Shown: positions 11,501 through 21,599 of the stretch, piece by piece
How positions within the stretch are numbered: position 1 is the stretch's first letter
Layout: each line of letters begins with the position of its first letter
Assembly (NCBI GenBank): GCA_964035575.1
Contig: OZ037899.1
Coordinates: 1,178,001 to 1,242,000, forward strand
Origin: Rhynchopus sp. YZ270_cl-10
Lineage: Eukaryota > Euglenozoa > Diplonemea > Diplonemida > Diplonemidae
DNA: 64,000 nucleotides
Reading direction: 5' to 3'
The notes under the pieces: generated by a model
Told to the model about the DNA's origin: nothing
Databases searched by the model: none
Seen by the model: only the letters and a program-made list of their open reading frames with translations
Program-made: the position numbers and the translations under genes

Positions 11501-14500
11501 GGGGATGTGCTGCTACGGAGGGCATAAGGCAAGCGTGAAGTGCCTCCTCCGTCTGGGGGCAGACCCGGACTACAAGCTGTCTACAGGCGGCACGCCGTTG
11601 GAGCTTGCGATATTCAGAGGCAATCTCGACATTGTTAAGGTACGCCCCCCTCCCAATTACAACCCAAATAAACACATCTCACATCACAGATGCTGAAACC
11701 CAAGGAGGAGGACCGCCACCTCTCGCCCGACCTGATGTGGGAGCATGCTGCTCAGGGGAGAGAGCTGGCGGTGTGGGCGCTTCACCAGCTGGGCTTTTCG
11801 CTGACGGATGAGAACGAGGCTGGGAAGACGCCGGCACAGCTTGCACACGACAACAGGAAGCGCTTCACGGTGTTCCTCATTCGCGTCCTTCTGTGCCAGC
11901 AGATGCACGCGAAGGGGGTGCCCATCATCCCACAACGCATTCTTGAGGCACTGCCTTTGGACAACGTACGCGACACCATTGAGGACGTCGTGATCGCAGC
12001 AACACGGAAAGGTGCGGTGGATGCATGCGATGCGATCATTCGTTCGCTTGGACCGGAGCTCTTGCAGCGTCTGCTCGAGGGCAACAACAACGGACGTACC
12101 TGCCTCCACGAGGCTGCCGTCAACGCAGACTTCTGCACCGGGCGCGGCATTCTCGTCATCAAATCGCTCCTCTCACGCCTCCCCGAGCTTGTCGACCGTG
12201 CCGACACTTCCAAAAGCACGCCCCTCACCCAAGCTATCATCTCCGGCCGTGTCGAGATGGTTCGCGTGCTCATCGACAACGGAGCGAACATCATATCTGA
12301 GGACATCGACGGAATGTCCCCAGTACACTATGCATACAAACTCGACGACGACGGTGGTGTCAACAAGGAGATCAAACACATCTTCAACCACCAGCTGAAG
12401 GTGCGCATCAGCGACGCTGGCAAGCGCTACATCACCTTGCGGACGGACCTGCAGAACCAGCTGATGGCGCTGGCGAACAGCATGAAGGAGCGGTCGTCCT
12501 ATGCGCGGGCACATGATGGGGATGCGGGGAGCTTGGATGGGTCTGTCGCAGGGTCGCCTCAGCATGCGGCCACACCTGCTACGTACGACAAGGAGCGGCG
12601 TGAGGCCGAGCTTGCGGCAGCGGCTGCTGCAGACACGGAGCCCGGCAGCGAGCACCCCTGGGTGTACCAGCGTCCTGCAGAGGAGTTCTGCATCAGCAGG
12701 GCTGCCGTGGAGAACGTTGCCTGGGGCGGCAACGACACACGCTCTGAGCTCAGCATCGGCATCTTCATGAACTGGGAGACGAGCCTCTCGCTCCGCCGCT
12801 TCTGCTACCACTTCCTAGCGCACGGTCCTCCCAATGAGACAGACGACGAGCTCGAGGGGCGCATCAAGACCTGGCAGAACTCCAACGGGTCGGGACACAC
12901 ACTCGCTCAGGTATGCCCCCCTCCCCCTCCCGCCCTCCCTGCCACGCTTTCATCAACATCATCACAGGTTATTCAAGAAGAGCAAGAGGCTCGCCGTAAG
13001 ATCGAGCGTGACGTGTGGACGACACACAAGACGTACAAACTGCAGCTCGACGACTTCGAGTACATGCTGCGCGTCATGAAGCCGAAGGGGGTTGCGGAGA
13101 GCCAGTGGCAGCGTGGGGTGCGCTACTTTGTGTTCCACCTGGTGATGGCGCTGTCGGTGCTGTACACTGCAGTGCTGATCCCTGCGGGGATCGCAGTGTC
13201 GGGGAATATGTGGAGCATCGTGGACGACAGCTTTGAGCACGTCATCATCTCCTTTGATGTCATCTGTGACGTGGTCTTCCTTCTCTACTTTGTGATGCAC
13301 GCTCGCGAGCTGCAGAAGGAATACAAAGAGAACGCGCGGGGAGGGAAGGAGCTTGCACCGGAGGACAACGATGCGGATGAACGCAGCTTCGGCAGACGTT
13401 TCAGCAGCTTCAGCACGGCGGTGTTTGGGAGCCTTGCCTTCTGGGCAGCGTTTGTCCCTGTGTGGCCGTTCCAATGGGTGCGGCTGATGATGGCAACCTC
13501 TTATGGTTCGAGCATCACAGAGCCGTTGTGGCGTATCAACAAACTGCTTGCCATCGCAAACCTACACAAAGCAAAGCAGTACTACTGTGACCAGCACGAC
13601 CCCAACGAGTTTATGATCACCTTCGTCCAGCTCGTAGGCGGCATGATCTACAGTATGTACTTCATCGCCTGCCTCCTCACCGTCGCAGGGTCTTTGGTGC
13701 CGGAAGGGCGGAACCTCTCTCGCAACTTTCTTTTTGTGTTGCGCAATATGCTTCTCCGGGAGACGTGGGATGGGCCAGATGGGGAGGACATATACGACAG
13801 CGACGCGGGGCTCGTCTTTGGGAAGCTTGTCCTGAAGGTGCTGGGCGCGGTGTACAGTGCGGCCTACATCGCAGCCTTCATCAGACTCTGTGCAGTCGCG
13901 AACCTTCGCAGGCAGATGTACATCGACAAGGTCGACAAGGTGTCGGACTCCCTCAAGGAAATGCACCCTGTTGTCCGCAGCATTGCGCTCGACTACTACA
14001 AACGCCTCTGGTTCACCCGTGGGCACGTCCTTCTCCCGCAAACCTCAGAGGTGCTCAGCGAGCTCAGCCCCTCCCTCGGTGCAGTCCTGCTCTACCAAGT
14101 CACCAAAACGGTCAAAACCGAGGTGTCGTACTTCCAACACTTTGACCACAGAAAGCTGGGGCAGATCGTACGCAACCTGAGGCATATGGTGTGCCCAAAG
14201 CGGTCTGTTGTATGCACAAAGGGCGAAGAAGGGCGGTGCATGTACTTCATCGTCCGGGGCCTCTTTGGGGTCTACAAGGGGGGAGCTTTGGACCACAAGA
14301 CTGGAGTCTGGAATGCAGGAACCAACGACGAAATCGCCAAACTCGGTGTCGGACAGTTCTTCGGCGAACGCTCGATCATAGGAGGTGGGCTCAACACTAC
14401 ACGCAACGCGAACGTCGTTGCCTTAGAGCACTCTGAGGTGTACATCCTCGAGAAAACCACCCTACAGCAGGTCGCCGACACACGCGAATACCCCGACGCC

Positions 14501-15283
14501 GTATCCGAATTGGTCCGCGTCTGCCAGGAGCGCGCGCACAACAGCGACATCCACCACTCCGACTCCTTCCTCGACATGCTCCCAGACCAACGCCCTCCAC
14601 AAGGCAGCGCACCACCACCCAACGCCAACGGCGTCGTCCCCGAACGAGGCATGGGCAGACGGCGCAACGCACGCCACGTCATCGAAGAGGACCCAGAGGA
14701 TACACAAAACCTCTTAGAAGATATGAGCCCCCCCGCATACTCCAATCAAAGTGTCCGATCTCTGCGGCGGAGCACCGAAGGGGATGCATCACCATCTGGA
14801 CCACATGACATGCATGGTTTGGCAGGATCGCATGACTCTCTTCACGACACTGCAGCACGGCTGCACAGAGACCGGCTCAACGCGACGTCGAACACAGTGG
14901 CATCTACGGTCACGACAAATTTCTCGCAGACTATCGCCCAAGTAGGTGGAGGGACCACGCACGCACCGCAGGCACACAGAAAGGATCGGGGCAGTGTTAC
15001 GCAGAGGCGTGGAGTGATAGGGAGAAAGGTGACAGCAGTGTCGCTGACGAATCCGTTGGTGGGGCCGCAGTTGGGGCAGCAGTTGGATATCACGTCGGGG
15101 GTATGTAGAAACAGTGGAGATTGCACAACTGTGGCAACACAACCGAGGCAACTACACTACTCCAACAATTTACCAGAAAAAGAAAAATAATGTTTCCAGA
15201 TCTTACCGTTACATTATTTGATGCTGCGCGATAACGAATATGATAAGGTGACTAAGCACGAGAGGCTTAGGATCATCTTATAA
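5519..15283 (+). CDS. Fusion protein: two ART domains, ankyrin repeats, CNG-type channel with CNB domain
   Basis: Exons 5519-11191, 11418-11639, 11690-12910, 12968-15100 and 15200-15283, all joined in phase 0, give about 3110 residues. Order of parts: Ala/Pro-rich leader (1-80). First R-S-E ADP-ribosyltransferase at about 690-840 (Arg743 in SYRGL, YSSSS 766-770, Glu-Lys-Glu 808-810). Ankyrin repeats at about 935-1060. Second ART at about 1680-1815 (Arg1730, TSMTS from 1752, Glu-Gln-Glu 1795-1797). More ankyrin repeats at 1890-2200. Membrane region from about 2420 with S1-S6-like segments, a C-linker, and a CNB domain at about 2780-2900 with FGER and TTRNANV in the phosphate-binding cassette. 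The tail is disordered. The two ART halves are tandem duplicates. The pore lacks a GYG filter. ART domains transfer ADP-ribose from NAD; the channel would sit in a membrane. The start could instead be ATG 5741, which has a better context. The last junction is inferred from donor GTATGTAG and acceptor TTTCCAG; without it the frame ends at 15190. Confidence 0.8.
11192..11417 (+). other. Intron 1 of the ART/channel gene, with R2b repeat
   Basis: Donor GTATGT, acceptor TTTTGCAG, phase 0. The 226-nt intron carries an R2b copy near 11239-11275 (GAGAGGGCTTTGTATTTCAA), which also occurs at 16637, 29594 and 42823. It is followed by a (GT)n run and a T-rich tract. Confidence 0.8.
11640..11689 (+). other. 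Intron 2 of the ART/channel gene
   Basis: 50 nt, donor GTACGC, acceptor ATCACAG, phase 0. The ankyrin repeat reads straight across it, which supports one continuous protein. Confidence 0.85.
12911..12967 (+). other. 57-nt intron 3 of the ART/channel gene, in frame and without stop
   Basis: Donor GTATGCCCCC, pyrimidine-rich body, acceptor ATCACAG. Its length is a multiple of three with no stop codon, so retention would insert 19 residues (mostly Pro, Ala, Ser) just before the channel. Matching donor and acceptor style elsewhere in the gene argues it is normally spliced. Confidence 0.75.
15101..15199 (+). other. Probable last intron of the ART/channel gene, with repeat R9
   Basis: Donor GTATGTAG in phase 0, acceptor TTTCCAG. 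Positions 15117-15183 closely match 16169-16230 (shared GGCAACACAACCGAGGCA), so this stretch is a dispersed repeat rather than protein-coding, which supports splicing. The following exon would end inside an R1 repeat. Confidence 0.6.
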
Positions 15284-15291
15284 ACTTTTCT
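15247..15291 (+). repeat. Dispersed repeat R1 at the 3' end of the ART/channel gene
   Basis: Good copy: GGTGACTAAGCACGAGAGGC, then TTAGGATCATC and TTATAAACTTTTC. If the last intron is spliced as proposed, the stop codon TAA of the large gene lies inside this repeat, in the TTATAAAC segment. Confidence 0.75.
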
Positions 15292-15610
15292 TATTTTCGG
15301 CCTAGCCACACCAAAAAATCTCAAAAAAAAATTACAGGAAAACGACTCAATAAACTCAGTCCAGTCAGAGGTAACAACAGAGTCGAATACAACAGATGTC
15401 ACCACACAACGCAGAGCGAGGATGGATGTCGATGCATGAGGATTAGGGCGTTTTTTTTGGGGGGGGGGTTGTTTTTCTTCGTTTCCAGGTGTGCAGAAAT
15501 TGTTATGTCCTTTTCCAAAAGATGTTGTGCACATCAGCCCATTAGCCTGCATCTTATTTTTTTCAATTCCCGTATTTTTTTTACTGATCTGCAAAAAAAA
15601 AGAAGCGTGT

Positions 15611-15669
15611 AGTATAGTGGAGTTCATCCTCGGGTGTCTACACTAAAACAACCAAGTTTTCAAAAAGAA
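15611..15669 (+). repeat. Dispersed repeat R3, copy 1
   Basis: TATAGTGGAGTTCATCCTCG, then GGTGTCTACACTAA and ACCAAGTTTTCAAAAAG. Copies at 20549-20610 (inside the RBM42 intron) and 21219-21272. Confidence 0.7.
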
Positions 15670-15965
15670 AAATGAAATATTTAGCACCGACACACTATTT
15701 GAGAAATAGCGCTTTCTTTACGTTCCGTTTATGTTTATTTTTCTGGTCTGGTTTGTTCGTGAAGAATTAGAGTATGTGTTTTGTCTTTCCCCCCCCCCCC
15801 CCACTTTCGTGAGAGTTATTGCTCTCACAATGGAGTGTATGGTGAAGGGTGGTGCAAACAACACTCTTTTATTACTTTTTTTTTTGCACCAAATTTTTTT
15901 TTTCTTCAAAAAATCACACCAACAATGAGAACTACGTGTTTTAAAATGCTAGTTTTAGTAGGTCT

Positions 15966-16012
15966 AGTGCCTGCGTCTGCCGATGTAAACGAGGCGTTTG
16001 CAGTTTTCACTT
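15966..16012 (+). repeat. Dispersed repeat R4, copy 2
   Basis: GTGCCTGCGTCTGCCGATGT, then AAACGAGGCGTTTGCA. Intermediate between the short form at 3898 and the longer form at 25093. Confidence 0.5.
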
Positions 16013-16250
16013 CTTTTTCGTTTGGGTTTTGAACCCGCGTAATTGGTGTCTTTTCTCCGCATTTTCTCCACCTTGGTGTAAAGGATGTTGTCCGTATGTG
16101 TCATCAGTATTGTCACATGCTTGAGTCATCATCCTGTCGATAAACAATCTAAAAAAAAGTTGAAAGTGGAGCTTGCACAACTATGGCAACACAACCGAGG
16201 CAGTTACACTAACCAACAATTTTATCAAAAAAATCAAAAAAAAATCTGCA

Positions 16251-16385
16251 AGCGTAGATACAAGGAGACATGCTTCCTCCGATACGGTCGCGAATCACCC
16301 CCCCTCCAAAGGGTAATTGAGCAACCAACGAATTTTTTTCTTCTTCTCCTTTTCCTCTATCAGAGTTACTATTTTAAAAATTTGA
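16251..16385 (+). repeat. Dispersed repeat R5, copy 1
   Basis: Shares CTTCCTCCGATACGGTCGC and, about 90 bp later, TATCAGAGTTACTATTT with 43630-43760. Non-coding. Confidence 0.6.
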
Positions 16386-16636
16386 TACCTGCTAACTAGA
16401 GCAGCGGTTTTTTTCCCTTTTTTGTTGCCAACTCTCATTTTTGTATTTTTGCCACTTTTTTTGTGTTTTTTTGGTGTTTTGCTCAAATACACCCATTCCA
16501 CATGGTACCTGCACTCTGCAGAGACGTTCTACGCTTTTCACTTTCACATTCAGCAATTTTATTTTGTCCGTGTTTGTTTCGGTACGCTTTTGCTTTTTTA
16601 TTTCAGGTCCACCCCCCCTTCTGGTCATGCATCAAT

Positions 16637-16730
16637 GGTACACAGTCACTCGAGATCTATGTATTTCAAGGCAACCTTCTTTAGGTGACTAAGCACGAGA
16701 GGCTTAGCTTCAATAAACTTTTCTTTTTGT
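16637..16730 (+). repeat. Adjacent R2b and R1 repeats
   Basis: R2b (GGTACACAGTCACTCGAGAT, then TATTTCAAGG) is followed within a few bases by R1 (GGTGACTAAGCACGAGAGGC). The two also occur close together near 29508-29640 and 42455-42865, so they may be parts of one composite element. Confidence 0.55.
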
Positions 16731-17138
16731 ACGAGTATGCAATACGTCTGGAAATGAACGACGCGCACTTCGGTTGCCATGAGTCCCTTACCGTTTTTCC
16801 CCCTTTCCCCCCCTTTTGTGATCCACCTCTCCCCCGTACTTCAGGACGCTTTCGGGGGTTTTTGCGGGACTTTTGGGGGAAGGGGGTATTTCATTTTTGT
16901 GGTTACTATACTACAGTCTTATAAGGTGACCGAGGTTCATCTTAAGTTTTTCTCTTTTCTTTTTTTTTTCACCTTCACACCTGACCCGACCCACACCCCC
17001 TTGTCACACCCATTGTGCATGATGGGGGAAGAGGGGAGGAAGGGGGGGCCGCTTTCCCTTCTTTTAGAAATCCTGTGGAAAGCCTCTTGATGTGAAGAGC
17101 TCTGTTCGTTAAGGTTTTGTTTCTTCCACATTTCTTTT

Positions 17139-17673
17139 CAACTTACCTTCCTTCACCCCCCTGTAAGGGCAACCGTAGGTGAAGTAAGGTATAGTATTGA
17201 AATCGATGTGGGGGGGGGAGTAAAGGGTCAATTTTACAAAACCAGATTTTGAGGAAAATTTTAGCCGAAAATGGGCCCCACGTATAAGCAACCGGGCTCA
17301 TATTTCTCAAAATTTAAGTGGTCAAAAAATTGTCCAATTTTCGAGATTGACCCCACCACTGCACGGGCGGAGCCCAAAAATGCAAATAAGGACCCTTTTT
17401 AATTTTCAACTTACCTTCCTTCACCCCCCTGTAAGGGCAACCGTAGGTGAAGTAAGGTATAGTATTGAAATCGATGTGGGGGGGGAGTAAAGGGTCAATT
17501 TTACAAAACCAGATTTTGAGGAAAATTTTAGCCGAAAATGGGCCCCACGTATAAGCAACCGGGCTCATATTTCTCAAAATTTAAGTGGTCAAAAAATTGT
17601 CCAATTTTCGAGATTGACCCCACCACTGCACGGGCGGAGCCCAAAAATGCAAATAAGGACCCTTTTTAATTTG
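17139..17673. repeat. Tandem duplication of a 268-bp unit
   Basis: Copy 1 is 17139-17406 and copy 2 is 17407-17673. They are almost identical apart from the length of a G run, so the duplication is recent. The unit starts CAACTTACCTTCCTTCACCC. Its second half (GACCCCACCACTGCACGGGC region) is related to the interrupted repeat at 49630-49757 plus 50445-50500. Confidence 0.85.
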
Positions 17674-17889
17674 TTCTCTTGAAATGTGTAATTTCATGTT
17701 TTCGCGAAAAAAATAACAACTGATCCTACAAGGGTTGAAGGAAGGTGGTTGAAAACAACAATAACAACAAGGACAAGTAATTGCTAAGAAAAAAACGGGG
17801 TGTGCTGTGGAAAACTCCGCGCGATTTTCGAAACCACCGTAGCATCCTGGCGATTTGCTGGTGTGATCGATGTGTTGTAGTCTGTGCAT

Positions 17890-18040
17890 TCTGTGTTCCT
17901 TCCGCACTGCTCCAACGACGACTACAATGTGGGGAGCCTGTGGACAAAAACGAGCTGGACCACGCCGAGCCTGCCGAGCGGGCGTCCAACAACGCTATCG
18001 AGCAGATGGTGCTGGACGAAGAGGACAGCCCCCCTTCTTG
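17890..18040 (+). pseudogene. Coding-like fragment, origin unknown
   Basis: A GC-rich island in T-rich DNA with a frame of ordinary, acidic composition (about 45 residues, ending DEEDSPPS) that stops at about 18041. No start with good context, no donor or acceptor that extends it convincingly, and no recognised family. It may be a relic of a host gene or an isolated exon. Confidence 0.25.
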
Positions 18041-18801
18041 AACGTTTCAGATGCTGGCGTCCCAGTGGGTCTGGCAGCGTACGAAGAGCGTAGCATACCT
18101 GCAGAAGAGCAGAATGCTGGGCGTATTGTAGATTATTTCTACAGGATGGAGTTCCACATCACACCCCGTTTTTTTTCCGATAGCAATTACTTGTTTTTTT
18201 TTTTTTTTTTGTTGCCTTTTTTTTTTGTTTTTTTTTGCAACACCTTTTTGCAAAAAAGAAAAGAAAAAAGAAAATTAAGAGAGAAAGGTGAGGCGATGAT
18301 CTGGAAAACTGTTGTACAGTACAACCTCGTCGTTGTTAACATAGGCACGAACAGCTCTCAAATAAGGTGTGTTTTTGTAAATGTAGGTTTTTCTAGCTCT
18401 CCCCCTTGGGTAGAACTGTTCAGAATGGCAACAGTTTTTTTCCCCCCTTTAAATAGCAGTCGTCTTTGGGTAGCATCACTAACACACGTTGCTTGAACTC
18501 TCTCATTAAAGAGACGGTCGCTGTTTACGATGGGGTGTGACCGACAATGAAGCGGTGACGGACTTATGTAACGTCACCTCCACGATGTATTGTATCACGT
18601 ATCTCGGATAGGGGTGCATATGCATCGAAAACGGACCCCTACCGGTGTGACCGACAAAGTATAGATGCATCTAAACAGATTTATTTTTAAGGATGCAAGG
18701 GCGGATGGTGCATCTTGGTATTTTTCTTTGTTTTTTGTTGTTGTTTTTTTTTGTTCACTTCATTCATGGAGGATTCATTTTGTTGAACAACTGCATAAAT
18801 G

Positions 18802-18853
18802 GTGACTAAGCATGAGAGACTTGACGATCATCTTATAAAACGTTTTTCTTCTT
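18802..18853 (+). repeat. Dispersed repeat R1, diverged copy
   Basis: GGTGACTAAGCATGAGAGAC then TTGACGATCATCTTATAAAA. The hairpin arm is partly lost here. Confidence 0.6.
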
Positions 18854-19365
18854 TTTTATATGGTTCCAATGCCAGCAGGATATAAAAGAAGAAGAAACAA
18901 CAACCCAACAGAAATCAAGCATAAAAAAAAACTATGTGTTTTTTTGTTACGACCCCCCTCCCTCCCCCATTTTCAAAAAATGTGTGTGTGGCCTGCAAGC
19001 CTTTGGAAAAAGAAGTCGTTTCTTTCTTTGCGCGAAGTTATTTTTTCTCTTTTCTTCTGAATCTGCATTTTTTTTTTCAATTTCTCAAAAATTCGTTGCG
19101 GTTTTTTGCATAGGTGACACTGATGGAGACTGGGGGGCAAAATGTGTTGAGTTTTTCTTTAATCTCTCTTTCGGTCACACTCAGTTTACCAAAAAAAAAT
19201 TTTTGCCCATTCGGCGGTGACAGACAACAAGAGACAGACAACAACAAAAACGCAACTAAAAAAAAAAACATACGTGATACAAACCCAGGTGTGCCTCACG
19301 AAGATACCTGAGGAGAGGTTGACTGTGGGCTGATCCTCAGCGAAGCGCGAGAACAATCTACAAAT

Positions 19366-19620
19366 TTAAAAAAATGGCCACAGTTTTCCCCTTTTTGCAA
19401 CACAGTGCCTAACAGATCCAACTCCGACGCGTTGTCGCTCGAGAACGCGACGTGATTTTGCTTTCGCCCCCTTAAGTTCAAGGTCTCGGAAAGTTTCCTG
19501 CAGCGCCAAGAGATGCCCCTCAGCTGTTCCCTCGTTCAGGCTAATTGATTTCAGAAATAGATCCCTGATGGTTCCATCAACTGTCAACTCCTCGTTAAAC
19601 CAAACACAGATGAGCAGAAA
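19366..19620 (-). pseudogene. Possible hAT/DUF4371-type transposase fragment
   Basis: On the minus strand a frame of about 75 to 85 residues contains VDGTIRDLFLKSISLNEGTA and GHLLALQETFRDL. The spacing of F, D/E, F/L and the small-residue turn resembles the DUF4371/hAT transposase segment that precedes the RNase-H-like core, as I remember that family. Nothing upstream or downstream extends it, so it would be a fossil scrap. Assignment is tentative. Confidence 0.3.
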
Positions 19621-19834
19621 ATGTGCCTTCCATCACGCTTACACCTAAGCACCTAAGACAGGTTACAGACGTCAGAACAAGTCCACTTACACACTTCAGA
19701 CACGCACGACTAAACTGCGTTGATATTTCCCTCACGGTGCGAGGGAAATATGCTCTCTGCAGCATGTCCCTCGTGACTTTCCTTCTCTCCCGTTGACGCG
19801 TCAGTAAATATGACTGTTTTGAAAGAAAATCTTG

Positions 19835-19978
19835 GTTGTTTCGGCTTCCACATTCGCCCCCCTCATCGTAGCGCCTATTTCGAGATAAAAGTATCCCCCT
19901 TCCCTCCTCTCCGTTTTCATCATTGCTGTTCGCCCTTCGCGGGTCTTTTAGGTACTCTCTATCTATCTCAGATCTCCC
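19835..19978 (+). promoter_or_regulatory. RBM42 leader region matching the retrotransposon B repeat
   Basis: About 144 bp directly upstream of RBM42 are nearly identical to the B1 (35806-35957) and B2 (36185-36336) repeats of the Ngaro-like element. Shared landmarks are GTTGTTTCGGC, ACATTCGCCCCCCTCATCG, GAGATAAAAGTATCCCCC and TATCTATCTCAGATCTCC. It contains two pyrimidine-AG sites (TCTTTTAG and CTATCTCAG) that could serve as splice or trans-splice acceptors for RBM42. No A repeat or coding part of the element is present here. Confidence 0.85.
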
Positions 19979-20024
19979 TTTCCCCATATTCTCATCTCCC
20001 CTTCTCCCCCTCTCTCTCCCGACC

Positions 20025-21106
20025 ATGCCGCTCTCCCCTGCAGACATCGCAGCGAAGCTTGCAGCGTTGAAGGGGAAGACAAGCCCGGTACCACAGGCAG
20101 GAGCACATCCCGCTTCTTCCGCCTCCTCTTCTGCGCCCGAGGTGGTAGCGTCCGCAGCGCCCGTAGCAAGCAGGGTGGGCAGTGGCACCCCGTCACCATG
20201 CCCGTCGCCGACACCACCCCCCGCAGTCGAAGTCGTGGCCGCACCAGTTGCAGTAGCCCCCGCCGTGCCAGACGGCAGTGTAGGCAACTCCATGGCAGCC
20301 GCCTTCGGTTTTGGAAGCTTCACAACAACAGTAAAAAAGGCGGCCGAACCACGCAAGGCTGGCGCGAAGAAGAAAGACCTGATCGATGCAAAGTGCATGA
20401 GGGTCGGGGGAGACGGGCAGGTGTGGCAGGACATCACTTTGGGGGAGTGGCCGGACAACGATCATAGGGTATGCGAACACATTTACCTCTTTTTTCCCAC
20501 ATTTTTTAAAGACCACCAAAACAGAGCACGAAGCAAAACAACTTTCGTGTATAGTGGGGTTCATCCTCGTCTGTCCTGTCTACACTAATACGAACCAAGT
20601 TTTCAAAAAGCAACAATTTTCATTCAAACCCCCCCTCCCTCCTCTCGATGGCGAACTACCTCTCAACTTACAAAGTACTACAATGAGATACAATACAAAA
20701 CAAACAGAGTAGCAAAAACAAAAACAAGTACAAAACAAACTTACAAACCCCTCTACCCCCCTCTTCCCAACAGCTCTTCGTCGGCAACGTAGGTGACGAG
20801 GTGACCAACGAAATGCTCGCAAAACCCTTCAGCAAATGGCTATCCTTCCGCAAGGCAAAGGTCGTACGGCACCCTAAAACCGACAAATCCAAAGGCTACG
20901 CATTTGTCTCATTCCTCGAGCCTGAGGAAGCCCTTCAAGCCTTAGTAGAAATGAACGGCAAATACATAGGGAACAAACCCATCACCTTAAAGAAGAGCAA
21001 ATGGGGGGACAGACAAGCCGCAGACACTAACGAAGCCCTAAAACGATTCAAAATCGCAAACAACGCGAAAAACAAAAAGCACCACACAGGGTTTTCCACG
21101 GGATGA
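20025..21106 (+). CDS. RBM42: RBM42 homologue, RRM RNA-binding protein
   Basis: Two exons, 20025-20468 and 20774-21106, joined in phase 0 (258 residues). The N-terminal ~110 residues are low complexity, rich in Ala, Pro and Ser. Residues about 130-148 (GGDGQVWQDITLGEWPDND) match the signature just before the RRM in RBM42 proteins. The RRM follows at about 149-228, with RNP2 LFVGNV and RNP1 KGYAFVSF. The C-terminus is basic. In animals RBM42 is a nuclear RNA-binding protein linked to splicing and stress granules; the role here is inferred. The intron splits the protein exactly at the start of the RRM and contains an R3 repeat. The start ATG has a good context (GACCATGC). Its leader is shared with a retrotransposon repeat. 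TBC1D23 follows 1.0 kb downstream on the same strand. Confidence 0.9.
20469..20773 (+). other. RBM42 intron, with R3 repeat
   Basis: 305 nt, donor GTATGC, acceptor TTCCCAACAG. An R3 copy lies at 20549-20610. Confidence 0.9.
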
Positions 21107-21218
21107 GGAGTGTCTCTTATTACATCCCATTTTCAGAGGTGGTATTGGATGGAAGATAATGATATCCCAATTAGTGCCACCCTTTTGAAGTGGAGCGGTC
21201 AAAAGAAGGAATAACTAA

Positions 21219-21272
21219 TATAGTGGAGCTCATCAGGGTGTCTGTACCTAATATGACCAAGTATTCAAAAAG
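21219..21272 (+). repeat. Dispersed repeat R3, copy 3
   Basis: TATAGTGGAGCTCATCAGGG, then ACCAAGTATTCAAAAAG. More diverged than the copies at 15611 and 20549. Confidence 0.6.
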
Positions 21273-21599
21273 AAGTCGTAAAAATTATATCCAGGGTGAT
21301 TGTGCTCTCTCAGCACAGTTTTCAGTCATTCAAGTTTTGTCGGGATTGGAGGGGGGTGGGAGGGGGGAAATGGGGCGGGATAGTATAGTTTCTTCACTAG
21401 CCAAAAAAACACAAAAAAGAAGGGAAAAAAACGCAGAAAACCTACCCCCCTCTCCCATACCACGTCACCTCTCTCCCCCCACCTCGCCTCTGGCTTCCTG
21501 ACGACTTTTCCTCTGACGTTGCCCTCTGTTCATGCTGTTGTTCCTTTGCTGTTCCTTCTCGTGAGGAAAAAGAATACCTCAAAAAACTTCGAACAGCTG

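Larger units (their letters stand above)
15284..19834. other. Repeat-rich intergenic region
   Basis: No intact gene seen. Holds R3 (15611-15669), R4 (15966-16012), R9 (16169-16235), R5 (16251-16385), R2b plus R1 (16637-16730), a weak R1 (16924-16958), the tandem duplication 17139-17673, a GC-rich coding-like fragment near 17890, a direct repeat of GGTGTGACCGACAA near 18534 and 18646, R1 (18802-18853) and a minus-strand transposase-like fragment near 19366. The rest is T-rich low complexity. Confidence 0.6.
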
